Assembly (NCBI GenBank): GCA_009377795.1
Contig: WHTJ01000002.1
Location: 62,001-126,000, forward strand
Origin: Propionibacteriales bacterium
Lineage (GTDB): Bacteria > Actinomycetota > Actinomycetes > Propionibacteriales > Nocardioidaceae
Direction: 5' to 3'
DNA: 64,000 bases
Position 1 is the first letter of the stretch; each line of letters begins with the position of its first letter. The notes under the pieces are model-generated. The model was not told where the DNA came from. It did not search any database and saw nothing but the letters and a program-made list of their open reading frames with translations. Below, in pieces: positions 17,849 through 26,194 of the stretch. The position numbers were made by a program, and so were the translations under genes.

Positions 17849-19518
17849 GGCAACGAGGCCACCGACACCAGCCCCCGGCTGCCGTCGACGGCCACGACCG
17901 GGTCCGGGCCGACGCGTTCGGGGTCGGGTACGTCGCAACCGACCACGGTCGGCACGCCGATCGAGTGCGCGAACTCGATCAGATGCGCTCCGGCGCTCCC
18001 GGCCCGGGTGACCAGGCCCGCGGCGTTCCACAGCAGTGGCGCCAGCGACGGCACCGGCTGGTTGGCGACGAGGACACACCGGCCGGACGGCACCGGCCTG
18101 GGCATCGCCGAGTCGGCGACGTACGCGCGTCCGACCCCCGCTCCCGGCGCCGCGGGCGTCCCCGCGACGTGCGTACCGGTGGCCATGACGACGTGGTGGG
18201 CGAACGGCTCCCACCGATCGACTCCGAGCCGGCTCTCTCCGGGCGCCGCGCCGGACCGCAACCCGCGGTCGAGGTCGTCCGGACCGAGCCTCCAGAACGC
18301 CGCGTCGGAGTCGACCACACCGCGGGCGAGCGCGGTACGGCGAAGGCTCTCCAGATTGCCCAGCACCCGCTGGACGGCGTCCGGGCTCGGGCCGGGGAGA
18401 CCCTGGAGGATCCGCAGTGCCGCCTCCGGCGCGTCGCCGCGCAGCAGGCGGAGCATGCGTTCGGCCTCGGCCGCCGCGGCTCGCGGCGAGCGCCGCCAGA
18501 CCATGGCGGTCAGCTCGCGGGAGAGGGACCGGGTCGCGGCGAGCAGCGCGACCGGGTCGACGCCCGGGTCCGGGCCCGCCGTGGTGTGCGCCGTACGCCG
18601 AAGCGGCCCGTCGGCGACCGCCCACGGGAGGATCAGCTCGTATCCGAGCCGGCCCGGGAAACGCTGGGTCAGCCCGGCCACCCGGACGGCGACGTCCGAA
18701 CCCGCGATCGCGTCGAGCTCGCGGTCGCCCGCGACCTGGGCGGGCCGGTCCGCCGAACGGATGCTCTGCAGCAGATGGACCTTTCCGTCGACCTCTGCCC
18801 ACTCGATCAGCTGGTGGTCGAGCACCTCATGCACCCGGCGGGACAGCGACGCGACCTCGAGCAGCAGGTCGCGCTCGACGTCGACGGCCTTGATCGTGTC
18901 GTCCGCGCCGACCACCGTGACCGTGCCCTCGACCTGGCCGGACATCAGCGGGCTCAGCGGTCCGCGGGTCGCCGTCACCTGCACGCTGCCGTCGAAGCGT
19001 CGACGAGCCGTACCCCCGATGCCGGGGGCGACCTCCGGCTGCACGAGCACCGCCAGCCCGAGCCGGGTCGGGTCGGTGCCGGTGTGGTGCGCGCGTTCGA
19101 GGGAGCCGACCTGGAACGCCGAGCCCCAGCATCCCCGCACCGCGGTGCCGAGATCGTCCGGGCCCACGCCGTGGAAGCTGGAGAAGGCGCCGGACCACGT
19201 ACCGTCGGCCTCCAGCGGGCTGGACGAGCGCACGATCATCGGGGCCGGGAAGCATGCCGCACGTTCGCGCAGCTCGGCGAGCAGCGGCTCGTCCGGCTGG
19301 ACGGTCATCGCCGCCAGCCGGGCACGCGCCACCCCCTCACCCAGCAACGTGGTCGATGCGGCGCGCACCACGGGATCGGACTCGCCCACCGGCACGACGA
19401 CACCCGGCAGGGTCGGCAATCCGGCCGCGGACGCCGCGGCCAGGCCCGCGGCCTTGGCACCGGCCACCGCGGCGTCCCGCGCCCGCTCGTCGGACAGGTC
19501 GAGACAGCGTGCGGTCAT
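17845..19518 (-). CDS. PEP synthase / rifampin-phosphotransferase-like dikinase without PEP barrel
   Basis: 557 residues. The N-terminal ~280 match the PPDK/PEP-synthase ATP-binding domain (KAAGLAAASAAGLPTLPGVVVP ~22-43; PMIVRSSSPLEADGTWSG ~93-110; AVLVQPEV; LLQSIRSAD). The last ~95 match the swivelling phosphohistidine domain (AAGLVTRAGSAGAHLIEFA...IGVPTVVG), with the catalytic His kept at ~512. The PEP-binding TIM barrel of PEP synthase is absent; the order ATP domain, middle helical region, His domain resembles rifampin phosphotransferase but is ~300 residues shorter. Inference: it transfers a phosphate from ATP via His to a small molecule of this pathway. It shares 1 bp with the M24 stop and an ATGA with CitE. 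Substrate unknown. Confidence 0.75.
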   Translation of the reverse strand: MTARCLDLSDERARDAAVAGAKAAGLAAASAAGLPTLPGVVVPVGESDPVVRAASTTLLGEGVARARLAAMTVQPDEPLLAELRERAACFPAPMIVRSSSPLEADGTWSGAFSSFHGVGPDDLGTAVRGCWGSAFQVGSLERAHHTGTDPTRLGLAVLVQPEVAPGIGGTARRRFDGSVQVTATRGPLSPLMSGQVEGTVTVVGADDTIKAVDVERDLLLEVASLSRRVHEVLDHQLIEWAEVDGKVHLLQSIRSADRPAQVAGDRELDAIAGSDVAVRVAGLTQRFPGRLGYELILPWAVADGPLRRTAHTTAGPDPGVDPVALLAATRSLSRELTAMVWRRSPRAAAAEAERMLRLLRGDAPEAALRILQGLPGPSPDAVQRVLGNLESLRRTALARGVVDSDAAFWRLGPDDLDRGLRSGAAPGESRLGVDRWEPFAHHVVMATGTHVAGTPAAPGAGVGRAYVADSAMPRPVPSGRCVLVANQPVPSLAPLLWNAAGLVTRAGSAGAHLIEFAHSIGVPTVVGCDVPDPERVGPDPVVAVDGSRGLVSVASLP

Positions 19519-20792
19519 CAGTCGACGGTGATGATCTCGTGCGACTTGTACGTCGAGACGAGATCCGGCCCCTTGTCCGTGACGATCAGCATCTCCTCCA
19601 GGCGCACGCCGAACTCGTGCATCTTCCCGTGCTGGGTCTCGAGTGCGAACACCATCCCCTCCTTGATCTCCTGCGGGTGGTCGAGCGACCAGATCCGCGA
19701 GATCACCGGCTGGTCGTACTGTGCGAGCCCGAGACCGTGACCCCAGAGGTTGGCCGCGGCCTGGTCCTCGTCCTCGTACCCCCACGTCTCCATCGCCGAC
19801 GGCCACTGCGACGCGATGTCGGCCGTGGTCGCGCCCGGACGGACCGCCCCGATGGAGTCCCAGAGCCACTTGTGCGCGGTGTCGTAGTACTGCTGGTGCT
19901 CGTCGGTGGGTTTGCCGCCCACGCAGTACGTGCGGTAGACGCAGGACTTGAACCCGTTCCAGGTCAGCGCCGCGAGGTCGATGATGACCAGCTCACCCGG
20001 CCGGATGATCCGGTCGGAGAAGTTCCGCCAGTTCGGCCACGCATTGGGGCCGGACGACACGATGACATCCTCGACGTCCTCCATGCCGGGGATGTTGTAC
20101 AGGTAGTTGAAGCCGAAGGCCGCGACCTCGTTCTCGGTCAGGCCGGGCTTGAGGAACTGGGTGAACTCGTAGTGCAGCGCGTCGCAGATCGAGCCGACGA
20201 TCCGGACCGCCTTCTGCTCGTCCGGGCTCTTGATCGACCGCGCCTCCATCATGGGGGTCATGCCGTCGGACCAGGTGATCCCGGCCCGCTCGAACGCGCG
20301 GATCATGTTGATGTCGATGAAGTCGACGCCGATCGGCTTGTCCTTGACGCCGGCGTCCTCCAGGTCGTTCAGCAGGGCGTTGGTGAACTTGTCGACCTGC
20401 TGGGTCGACGCCGGTCCGGCCGCGCCCTTGATCCAGGCGAAGGAGTGCCGGATGTTCTCCTTGGGTATCCAGGGGTTGTGCACCTCGAGATGGAAGCCGA
20501 TGTCGCCCTGCTCGTAGACGATCGGTTCGTTGCCCTCGGTGAGGACGACGTAGCGCAGCCCGGGCTTGAGGCGGTTCCAGCCCGGCGTGTACGTCGAGGA
20601 GACGTACCGCATGTTCTCGTCGTACATCAGGAGCATGGCACCCAGACCGTGGCGTTGCATCGCCTCCCGCGCCCTCGACAGTCGCCAGGTGCGGACGTTG
20701 TCCCAGTTGATGCCCTCTTTCCAGTCCGAACTCAGACCGCCGAACGCTTCCTTCATGAGCGTGTCCCTCGCTATCGTCCGAAGCCGATTCAC
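19518..20792 (-). CDS. M24 family protein (creatinase/Xaa-Pro peptidase/DddP-like), Cys in metal site
   Basis: 424 residues: N-terminal creatinase-like domain (~30-190) and C-terminal pita-bread domain (~195-415). Of the five M24 metal ligands, Asp272 (VIIDLAAL), His352 (WGHGLG), Glu385 (FALE) and Glu399 (VRLEE) are present, but the second Asp is replaced by Cys284 (NGFKSCVYRTY, where the family has GY..D..R). M24 relatives include creatinase, Xaa-Pro peptidase and the DMSP lyase DddP, so the reaction is open. First gene of the operon that continues with the dikinase-like protein, CitE and acyl-CoA synthetase; the promoter 30 bp upstream is shared in sequence with the one at 26147. Confidence 0.85.
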   Translation of the reverse strand: MNRLRTIARDTLMKEAFGGLSSDWKEGINWDNVRTWRLSRAREAMQRHGLGAMLLMYDENMRYVSSTYTPGWNRLKPGLRYVVLTEGNEPIVYEQGDIGFHLEVHNPWIPKENIRHSFAWIKGAAGPASTQQVDKFTNALLNDLEDAGVKDKPIGVDFIDINMIRAFERAGITWSDGMTPMMEARSIKSPDEQKAVRIVGSICDALHYEFTQFLKPGLTENEVAAFGFNYLYNIPGMEDVEDVIVSSGPNAWPNWRNFSDRIIRPGELVIIDLAALTWNGFKSCVYRTYCVGGKPTDEHQQYYDTAHKWLWDSIGAVRPGATTADIASQWPSAMETWGYEDEDQAAANLWGHGLGLAQYDQPVISRIWSLDHPQEIKEGMVFALETQHGKMHEFGVRLEEMLIVTDKGPDLVSTYKSHEIITVD

Positions 20793-20821
20793 TCGACTAC
20801 CCCGTTACCGTTAGACCGACA

Positions 20822-20851
20822 CCCTATATTCAATACGATGTGTCATCAACG
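20822..20851 (-). promoter_or_regulatory. Promoter/operator module of the M24-1 operon
   Basis: Read on the minus strand: a TTGATG -35-like box, 15-nt spacer containing CATCGTATTGAA, then a TATAGG -10-like box. The start codon is 30 nt downstream. The same 30-mer, with only two differences, occurs at 26147-26176. The central ATCGTATTGAAT resembles the other island operators. Confidence 0.6.
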
Positions 20852-20868
20852 CGGGGCGCGTCCCCTCG

Positions 20869-21366
20869 CTACAGGAAAGGCAACCACCGAACCGGTGGGA
20901 AGGGGACGTAGAACACGCGGGTCATCAGCAGGAAGCCCGCGATGCACACCGCGATCGCCACCCCGGATGCGAGCACCAGCGTCCTCGCCGACCGGCCGGT
21001 GTCGAGGTAGGCGGCCGCCACGAAGATGGTGAGCGCGGTCATCACCCAGAAACCCACCACCGGCATCAGCGCGACGTACGCAACGGTGAGGAGGATGAAG
21101 ACCGCGACGTCCACGCCCTGCCCTCGAAGGATCGGCGGAACAGTGGGAAGGCGGTCACCGAAGCCCGCGATTCCCCGGACCAACAGGACGATCCCGAGCC
21201 CTCCGAGCACGTAGCTGAGCACGAGGGGGAACAACCAGTCGAGCCGGCCCTCCCCGGCGTTGAGCCGGAAGAAGACCGCGACGCCGAGCATCAGCAGCCC
21301 GCCCACCAGCTCCGTCGAGATCTGGCGCCCGGCTCGTCGGTCCGTGGCGACCTCAGGCGTTGACAT
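20869..21366 (-). CDS. tctB: Tripartite tricarboxylate transporter, small membrane subunit TctB
   Basis: 165 residues with four predicted transmembrane helices (ELVGGLLMLGVAVFF; VLSYVLGGLGIVLLVRGIAGF; AVFILLTVAYVALMPVVGFWVMTALTIFVAAAYL; LVLASGVAIAVCIAGFLLMT), the size and pattern of TctB. It overlaps the end of TctA by 14 bp. With TctA and the Bug/TctC lipoprotein it forms a secondary, binding-protein-dependent importer of carboxylates. It lies tail-to-head with the M24-1 gene on the same strand. Confidence 0.88.
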   Translation of the reverse strand: MSTPEVATDRRAGRQISTELVGGLLMLGVAVFFRLNAGEGRLDWLFPLVLSYVLGGLGIVLLVRGIAGFGDRLPTVPPILRGQGVDVAVFILLTVAYVALMPVVGFWVMTALTIFVAAAYLDTGRSARTLVLASGVAIAVCIAGFLLMTRVFYVPFPPVRWLPFL

Positions 21367-22843
21367 GGCGACGCTCCCGTTGTCCGGACCACACGCTCCA
21401 GACGATCGACAGCACAGTGAGCGCGATGATCACCAGGCTCACCGTGCTCCCGAAGAAGACCTGGAACATCGAGCTTCCCTCCGCTATCGCCAACGACTCG
21501 ACCATCGCCGGCTCGATGATCGGTCCCAGGATGATGCCGAGTCCGATCGGCCCGGGATGGAACCCGAGCTTGCCGAGGAAGTAGGTCGCCACCCCGATGC
21601 CGACCATCAGGTACACGTCCACGAGGTTGCTCCGGATGGCGAACGACCCGACGACCGACAGGAACAGCACGATCGGGGCCAGGAAGCGCACCGGGATCGT
21701 CACCATCCGCGCGAGCGCACCTGCGAGGGCGGCGGCGAAACCGAAGGTGACGACCCCGGCGAGCAAGACCGCGAACGCGAATGCGTAGACGAGCTCGGGC
21801 TGCGTCAGGAACAGCTCCGGGCCCGGCCGGATGCCTTGCAGCAGCAGCGCGCCGAGGATCACGGCGGCGGGAGCGGAGCCAGGGATGCCCAGCGCGGCCA
21901 GCGGGACCAACGACCCTCCCGCGGCGCTGTTGCCCGCGGCCTCGGACGCCACCACCCCGTCCATGGCGCCGCGGCCGAACTTCTGCCTGTCCTTGCTCCA
22001 CCTCCTCGCCTCGTTGTACGAGACGAGGGACGCCACCGGGCCGCCGGCACCGGGCAGGATCCCGATCACCGTCCCGATCACCGAGGAACGAACGACGTTC
22101 ACCGGGCGCCGTACGATCTCGGCGATGGTCGAGAGCGCCACTCCTGGGCTCCGGCTGTACGGCGCCACGACCAGCTGCTCGCGGCGTGCCGCGACCATGC
22201 GCAGGACCTGCGGGAACGCGAAGACGCCGATCAGCGCGGCCACGAGGTTGACTCCGCCCAGCAGCTCGGGCAGACCGAAGGTGAAACGCGAGACGGCACC
22301 CGTCGCGCTGATCCCGATGGTGCCGATCAGCATCCCGAGTACACCCCCGAGCATGCCCTTGACGAGGGAGTCGCCCGCGATGCTGCCGATGATGGTCAGG
22401 GCGAAGACCCCGATCCAGAAGAACTGTGGCGGCCCGAAGCGCAGCGCGAAGTCCGCCAACGGGCCGGACAGGAACATGAAGGCAAGCCCGCCGACCGTGG
22501 TCCCGACCAGGGCGCTGAAGCCCGCGGCGACGAGCGCCTTCTGTCCGTGGCCCTGCTGGGTCAGGGGGAAGCCGTCGAAGGCGGTGGCCATCGCCGAGGG
22601 TGTGCCGGGGGTGTTGACGAGACAGGCCGGAACCGCGTCCGCGAACTGAGACGCCACATAGAGGCCCCCCAGCATGGCCAGACCCTGTGCCGGGGACAGC
22701 GCGAAGGTGAACGGCAGCAGCAGCGCGGTCCCCATCGTCGCGGTGAACCCCGGGAGCGCGCCCACCACGATCCCGATGACGACGCCGATCACGATGACGA
22801 GGAGCGAGGACGGCGCGAGCGCGATGAGTAGTCCCTCAAGCAT
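21353..22843 (-). CDS. tctA: Tripartite tricarboxylate transporter, large permease TctA
   Basis: 496 residues, twelve or so membrane segments. TctA landmarks: GALPGFTATMGTALLLPFTFAL (~28-49), PACLVNTPGTPSAMATAFDGFPL (~72-94, the repeated PG.P.A.AT..DG motif), and a second PG.GGP loop GILPGAGGPVASLVSYNEARRWSK (~262-285) followed by GVVASEAAGNSAAGGSLVPLAALGIPGS. Ion-driven uptake of a di- or tricarboxylate is the family role. Order TctC-TctA-TctB in one operon. Confidence 0.94.
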   Translation of the reverse strand: MLEGLLIALAPSSLLVIVIGVVIGIVVGALPGFTATMGTALLLPFTFALSPAQGLAMLGGLYVASQFADAVPACLVNTPGTPSAMATAFDGFPLTQQGHGQKALVAAGFSALVGTTVGGLAFMFLSGPLADFALRFGPPQFFWIGVFALTIIGSIAGDSLVKGMLGGVLGMLIGTIGISATGAVSRFTFGLPELLGGVNLVAALIGVFAFPQVLRMVAARREQLVVAPYSRSPGVALSTIAEIVRRPVNVVRSSVIGTVIGILPGAGGPVASLVSYNEARRWSKDRQKFGRGAMDGVVASEAAGNSAAGGSLVPLAALGIPGSAPAAVILGALLLQGIRPGPELFLTQPELVYAFAFAVLLAGVVTFGFAAALAGALARMVTIPVRFLAPIVLFLSVVGSFAIRSNLVDVYLMVGIGVATYFLGKLGFHPGPIGLGIILGPIIEPAMVESLAIAEGSSMFQVFFGSTVSLVIIALTVLSIVWSVWSGQRERRHVNA

Positions 22844-22948
22844 TGGCCGTCCTCGTCATCTCCCGGTGGTCACCTGGCTGTTGTCAAGGGTCCGGTCGCC
22901 TACCCGGACACGATCAACGTACGCGGGCGACGCCTGAGCCACACCGGA

Positions 22949-23929
22949 TCAGCCCATCGCCTCCAATGCGGCGAGCGTGGCGTCGTTCTGGTCCTCGAAG
23001 TACTGTCGCGCTTCCTCGACGTCCTGATTCAGAACGGTGAACCCGGCACCCTCCTCGTACGCCTTCTTGACCTCCGGGTCGTCGAGTGCCTCCTGAACCG
23101 CCTGGTTCCAGGTCTCGACGATCCCCTCGGGAGTTTCCGGCGGCAGGATGAGACCCCACGAGGTCACCAGCTCGACGCCCTCGTACCCCGCCTCGTCGAA
23201 GGTGGGCACGTCCGGCATCTCTTCGGACTCCGAGGACAGGACGAGCGGCTCGAGCTGGCCGCCCTCGAGCAGCGAGAAGCCCGAGATGGCCGTGTCGATG
23301 TGGCCACCGGCGACCCGGGGAATGATGTCCCCGACCCCGCCGCTCACCGGCACGTACGACAGTTCCACGCCGGTCGCCTCCTGGACCTCGCTCATGAGCA
23401 GCTCGCCGTTGCTCCCGACGCCGGCGATCGTCAACTCGCCCGGGTTCGCCTCGGCCTCCGCGACGACGTCCTCGAACGAGCCGAACCGCTGGTCGTCCGT
23501 GGCGACCGCGATCATGTTCGGGGAGAACTCCGTCCAGGCGATGTACTCGAACTCGGCCGCGTCGAACCCGACGTCCTCCCCGGTCTCGGTGAGGTTCATG
23601 ATGTTGGGCGCGACCACGTTGGCGATGGTGCACCCATCCGGCGTGGCGCCCGCGAGCGCGTTCCATCCGACCGCGCCGTCGCCGCCCTCCTGGTAGGTGA
23701 CGTTCAGCGTGGTGTCGAGTGCGTTCTCCAGGGCCTCCTGGAGGCGGCGGACCTGCTGGTCCGAGCCGCCGCCGGGGGAATACGGGACGATGACGTCGAC
23801 CGACGAGCAGTCGAACTCCTCGGCCCCGCCATCGCCCTGGTCCTCGGCGATCGTCTCTCCTTGGGAGCACGCCGCCAGGACGAGTGTCGGGACGGCCAGT
23901 AGGGGTACTGCCAGTTTCCGCGTTCCCAT
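22949..23929 (-). CDS. tctC: Tripartite tricarboxylate transporter, Bug/TctC solute-binding lipoprotein
   Basis: 326 residues. Signal peptide MGTRKLAVPLLAVPTLVLAAC with predicted lipidated Cys21; mature Bug fold begins with DVIVPYSPGGGSDQQVRRL, the classic carboxylate-binding first loop. Further family segments: GGDGAVGWNALAGATPDGCTIANV and SNGELLMSEVQEATGVELSYVPVSGG. The start ATG at 23929 gives a clean signal peptide. First gene of the Tct operon, divergent from the isochorismatase across a 208-bp region with an operator-like site. Ligands of Bug proteins are usually small carboxylates or amides. Confidence 0.92.
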   Translation of the reverse strand: MGTRKLAVPLLAVPTLVLAACSQGETIAEDQGDGGAEEFDCSSVDVIVPYSPGGGSDQQVRRLQEALENALDTTLNVTYQEGGDGAVGWNALAGATPDGCTIANVVAPNIMNLTETGEDVGFDAAEFEYIAWTEFSPNMIAVATDDQRFGSFEDVVAEAEANPGELTIAGVGSNGELLMSEVQEATGVELSYVPVSGGVGDIIPRVAGGHIDTAISGFSLLEGGQLEPLVLSSESEEMPDVPTFDEAGYEGVELVTSWGLILPPETPEGIVETWNQAVQEALDDPEVKKAYEEGAGFTVLNQDVEEARQYFEDQNDATLAALEAMG

Positions 23930-24060
23930 TTCTCGGGGACCTTCCTTGTTCCGATGACCGGCAGGCGCGTCGCACCTGCCGCGCTCTCCGGGGTTGGACC
24001 CGTGGGCCGCTCGTACACCCCGTCCGCCCGAGTTGCCTTCCTGCTGGGGGTTACTAAGGG

Positions 24061-24090
24061 TTTGATGTTTGCATATTGCATTATGTCTTG
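24061..24090. promoter_or_regulatory. Promoter/operator between tctC and isochorismatase
   Basis: TTTGATGTTTGCATATTGCA followed by TTATGTCTTG. TTGATG could be a -35 box and TTATGT a -10 box for the plus-strand isochorismatase, whose start is ~48 nt further on. The centre TGCATATTGCA is an imperfect dyad similar to other island sites. It is the only AT-rich stretch in this divergent region. Confidence 0.5.
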
Positions 24091-24137
24091 CAAGCACCCC
24101 GGGTCGCGTGGCCTCGGGGACGACGAAGGGAAGCACC

Positions 24138-24836
24138 ATGCAGATCGAGGTCGCCGACCGCGGCGAGTTCAAGGCGCGGATGAACGACGCCCTGGCGTTC
24201 GACCGGCGGCGGGCGGTGGTCTTGACCGTCGACCTGCAACGCGAGTACCTCGACCCGTCGGTCGGCCAGTCGGTCGTGGAGCCGGACGAGGCGGCGCGCG
24301 TGCTGGAGGCGAACGCGCGGCTGCTAGACGCCTGCCGCGCCGCCGACATCCGGGTCGTCCACGCCTATGTGGTGCGGCCGCCGCACGACCTTGAGGCCGG
24401 CATCCAGGACGGCGGCCTGGCCTATACCAGGGCGGCGCGCGAGGCGGGCGTGTCGCAGGCGCCGCACCTGCCGCCACGGAGCCGCTCCGACCGCGCCGCC
24501 GGGTCCCCGGAGTCCGAGGTGCCCGCGCACCTGGTGGCCGAGTCCGACATCCACGTCACCAGCAAGAAGAGCCTGGACGGCTTCGCCCACACCGAGCTGG
24601 ATTTCCTGTTCTCCCGGGTCCTGCGCCCGCGGTTCGTGATCGTGACCGGGATCAACACCGACACCTGCGTCTACGCGACGACGTTCTCCGCGGCCAACCG
24701 GGGTTACTGGCCGATCGTGGTGCGGGACTGCGTGGCGTCCATGCGGGGCCGGGACTCGCACGAGATGGCGCTCGAGCTGATGTCCCGCAGCATCGCCTGG
24801 GTCCTCGGACTCGACGAGCTGCTCCGGCGCTTCTGA
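24138..24836 (+). CDS. Isochorismatase-family cysteine hydrolase
   Basis: 232 residues. The ATG at 24138 is chosen because GAAGGGAAG precedes it. The catalytic triad is visible: Asp32 (VLTVDLQREY), Lys143 (TSKKSLDGF) and Cys177 (GINTDTCV), with the cis-peptide region preceding the Cys. Relatives hydrolyse amides and carbamoyl groups (nicotinamidase, N-carbamoylsarcosine and biuret hydrolases). In this setting an amide or carbamate intermediate is a plausible substrate. Single-gene unit; it converges with the alpha/beta hydrolase, 39 bp apart. Confidence 0.92.
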   Translation: MQIEVADRGEFKARMNDALAFDRRRAVVLTVDLQREYLDPSVGQSVVEPDEAARVLEANARLLDACRAADIRVVHAYVVRPPHDLEAGIQDGGLAYTRAAREAGVSQAPHLPPRSRSDRAAGSPESEVPAHLVAESDIHVTSKKSLDGFAHTELDFLFSRVLRPRFVIVTGINTDTCVYATTFSAANRGYWPIVVRDCVASMRGRDSHEMALELMSRSIAWVLGLDELLRRF

Positions 24837-24875
24837 GCATGCGGCCGGTCTTCGGTATGCCGGCGGCGTGCTCGG

Positions 24876-26111
24876 TCACTCCAGCAGCGGGGCGCGCTCG
24901 GGCAGCCAGTAGCCGGGCACCTGGTCGTCGTACGGGCCGACCCCGTCCTGGCGGATGAGGACCTCCTTCGCGTGCCCCTCGGGGATGCGCCCGTGGAGGG
25001 CGTCCCACAGCCAGTCCGCGAGGAACGGGTAGACGTCCAGGCCGCCCAGGTTGGGGATGTCGAGCGGGACATGGAAGTCGTTCTCGATGACCCAGAACTC
25101 CTTCGGACCGGTGATCCGCTGGTAGACCTCGTACGCGTCCTCGAGGTAGCAGAGCGGGTCGTACTCGCCGATCACCTGGAGGGACGGGCAGGTGATGGCC
25201 GCCGCCTGGTCGACCAGCCCGAGCTGGGTGGCGAGCTCGTTGAACTCCTCCTCGTCGTGAATCCCGGCCATGTACATGAAGATCTGCTTGAACCGCGGCG
25301 AGGCCAGCTGGAAGAGTGGGCGCTTGCTGCCGTACGTCGCCGCCGCGGTCGCCACGGCCTTGACCCGGTCGTCTCGGGCCGCTATCCGAGAGCCCCAGTG
25401 CGAACCCATGCTGAAACCCGACACGGCGATCCGGCCGGCGTCCACGTCGTCGCGTTCCACGACCGCATCGAGGAACGCACTGCCCGCCTGCTCGTAGTTG
25501 TCGGCGGTCACCCGCACCTTGCGCAGGTTGGAGACCCCCTGTCCGGGGCCGTCGATGGAGAGTACGTGCATGCCCCGGGAGGTGAAGACGTTGTCGACGG
25601 GGTGCGGCTGCGCCTCCTTCGACATGTCCATCCCCGGGCAGAAGAGCACCAGCGGAGCCGGCCCGGGCCCGGGGGCGAGGTGCAGGAGACCGGACATCCG
25701 GTTGCCCGCCCAGTCGATCTCCACGCGCTCGATCCGTCCGTCGGACAGCTCGATGATGCGGTCGTAACAGGCGCTCATCCGGTCGTGGATGTACTGCTTC
25801 TCCGGGTTGTCGTCCTCGAAGATCGCGTGCTGGCCGTGCCGGTAGTCCTCGACCGCCTCGTAGTAGAGCCGGATCGCGGTCTGGGCATGGGAGCGCTCGT
25901 CGGCGGCTCGCGCGATGCGTTCCTTCTTCGCCCCGTGCTTGAACATCACGCGGGGGATCATGCGGTAGGTCTTCGCGTCCTCCGGGAAGCGGCGCCCGTC
26001 GTACTGGAAGTTCTGCTCCCGCCCGGTGGTCTTGATCATCCAGTCGAGCATCCATTGCTGGTTGTCCCGCTGGCGCTCCTGCGCCATGGACAGGTCGGTG
26101 TTACGCAGCAT
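24876..26111 (-). CDS. Alpha/beta hydrolase (FrsA / dihydroxypseudooxynicotine-hydrolase-like), copy 1
   Basis: 411 residues: N-terminal helical lid region (~1-145) and C-terminal alpha/beta-hydrolase core. Nucleophile Ser234 in SGFSMGS, acid Asp318 (GEYDPL) and His347 (ENDFHVPL) form a complete triad. The long helical N-terminus is typical of esterases of the 2,6-dihydroxypseudooxynicotine-hydrolase group, which can cleave C-C bonds as well as esters. ATG at 26111 with GGAGGA upstream. Divergent from the M24-2 gene, sharing the promoter/operator at 26147. A remote paralogue lies in the peptide-type ABC operon (40984-42162). Confidence 0.88.
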   Translation of the reverse strand: MLRNTDLSMAQERQRDNQQWMLDWMIKTTGREQNFQYDGRRFPEDAKTYRMIPRVMFKHGAKKERIARAADERSHAQTAIRLYYEAVEDYRHGQHAIFEDDNPEKQYIHDRMSACYDRIIELSDGRIERVEIDWAGNRMSGLLHLAPGPGPAPLVLFCPGMDMSKEAQPHPVDNVFTSRGMHVLSIDGPGQGVSNLRKVRVTADNYEQAGSAFLDAVVERDDVDAGRIAVSGFSMGSHWGSRIAARDDRVKAVATAAATYGSKRPLFQLASPRFKQIFMYMAGIHDEEEFNELATQLGLVDQAAAITCPSLQVIGEYDPLCYLEDAYEVYQRITGPKEFWVIENDFHVPLDIPNLGGLDVYPFLADWLWDALHGRIPEGHAKEVLIRQDGVGPYDDQVPGYWLPERAPLLE

Positions 26112-26146
26112 CGCCGGGTTCCTCCGTCGTCGAGGCAATGCCGATA

Positions 26147-26176
26147 CCTTATATTCAATACGATGTGCCATCAACG
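26147..26176 (-). promoter_or_regulatory. Promoter/operator module between alpha/beta hydrolase and M24-2
   Basis: Nearly identical (28 of 30 bases) to 20822-20851. On the minus strand it reads TTGATG, 15 nt, TATAAG, then the hydrolase start 36 nt on. On the plus strand it lies directly upstream of M24-2. Both copies are therefore oriented the same way relative to a minus-strand gene. Probable duplicated promoter with the operator in the spacer. Confidence 0.6.
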
Positions 26177-26194
26177 AACGAGGGGTGTGGTCTC

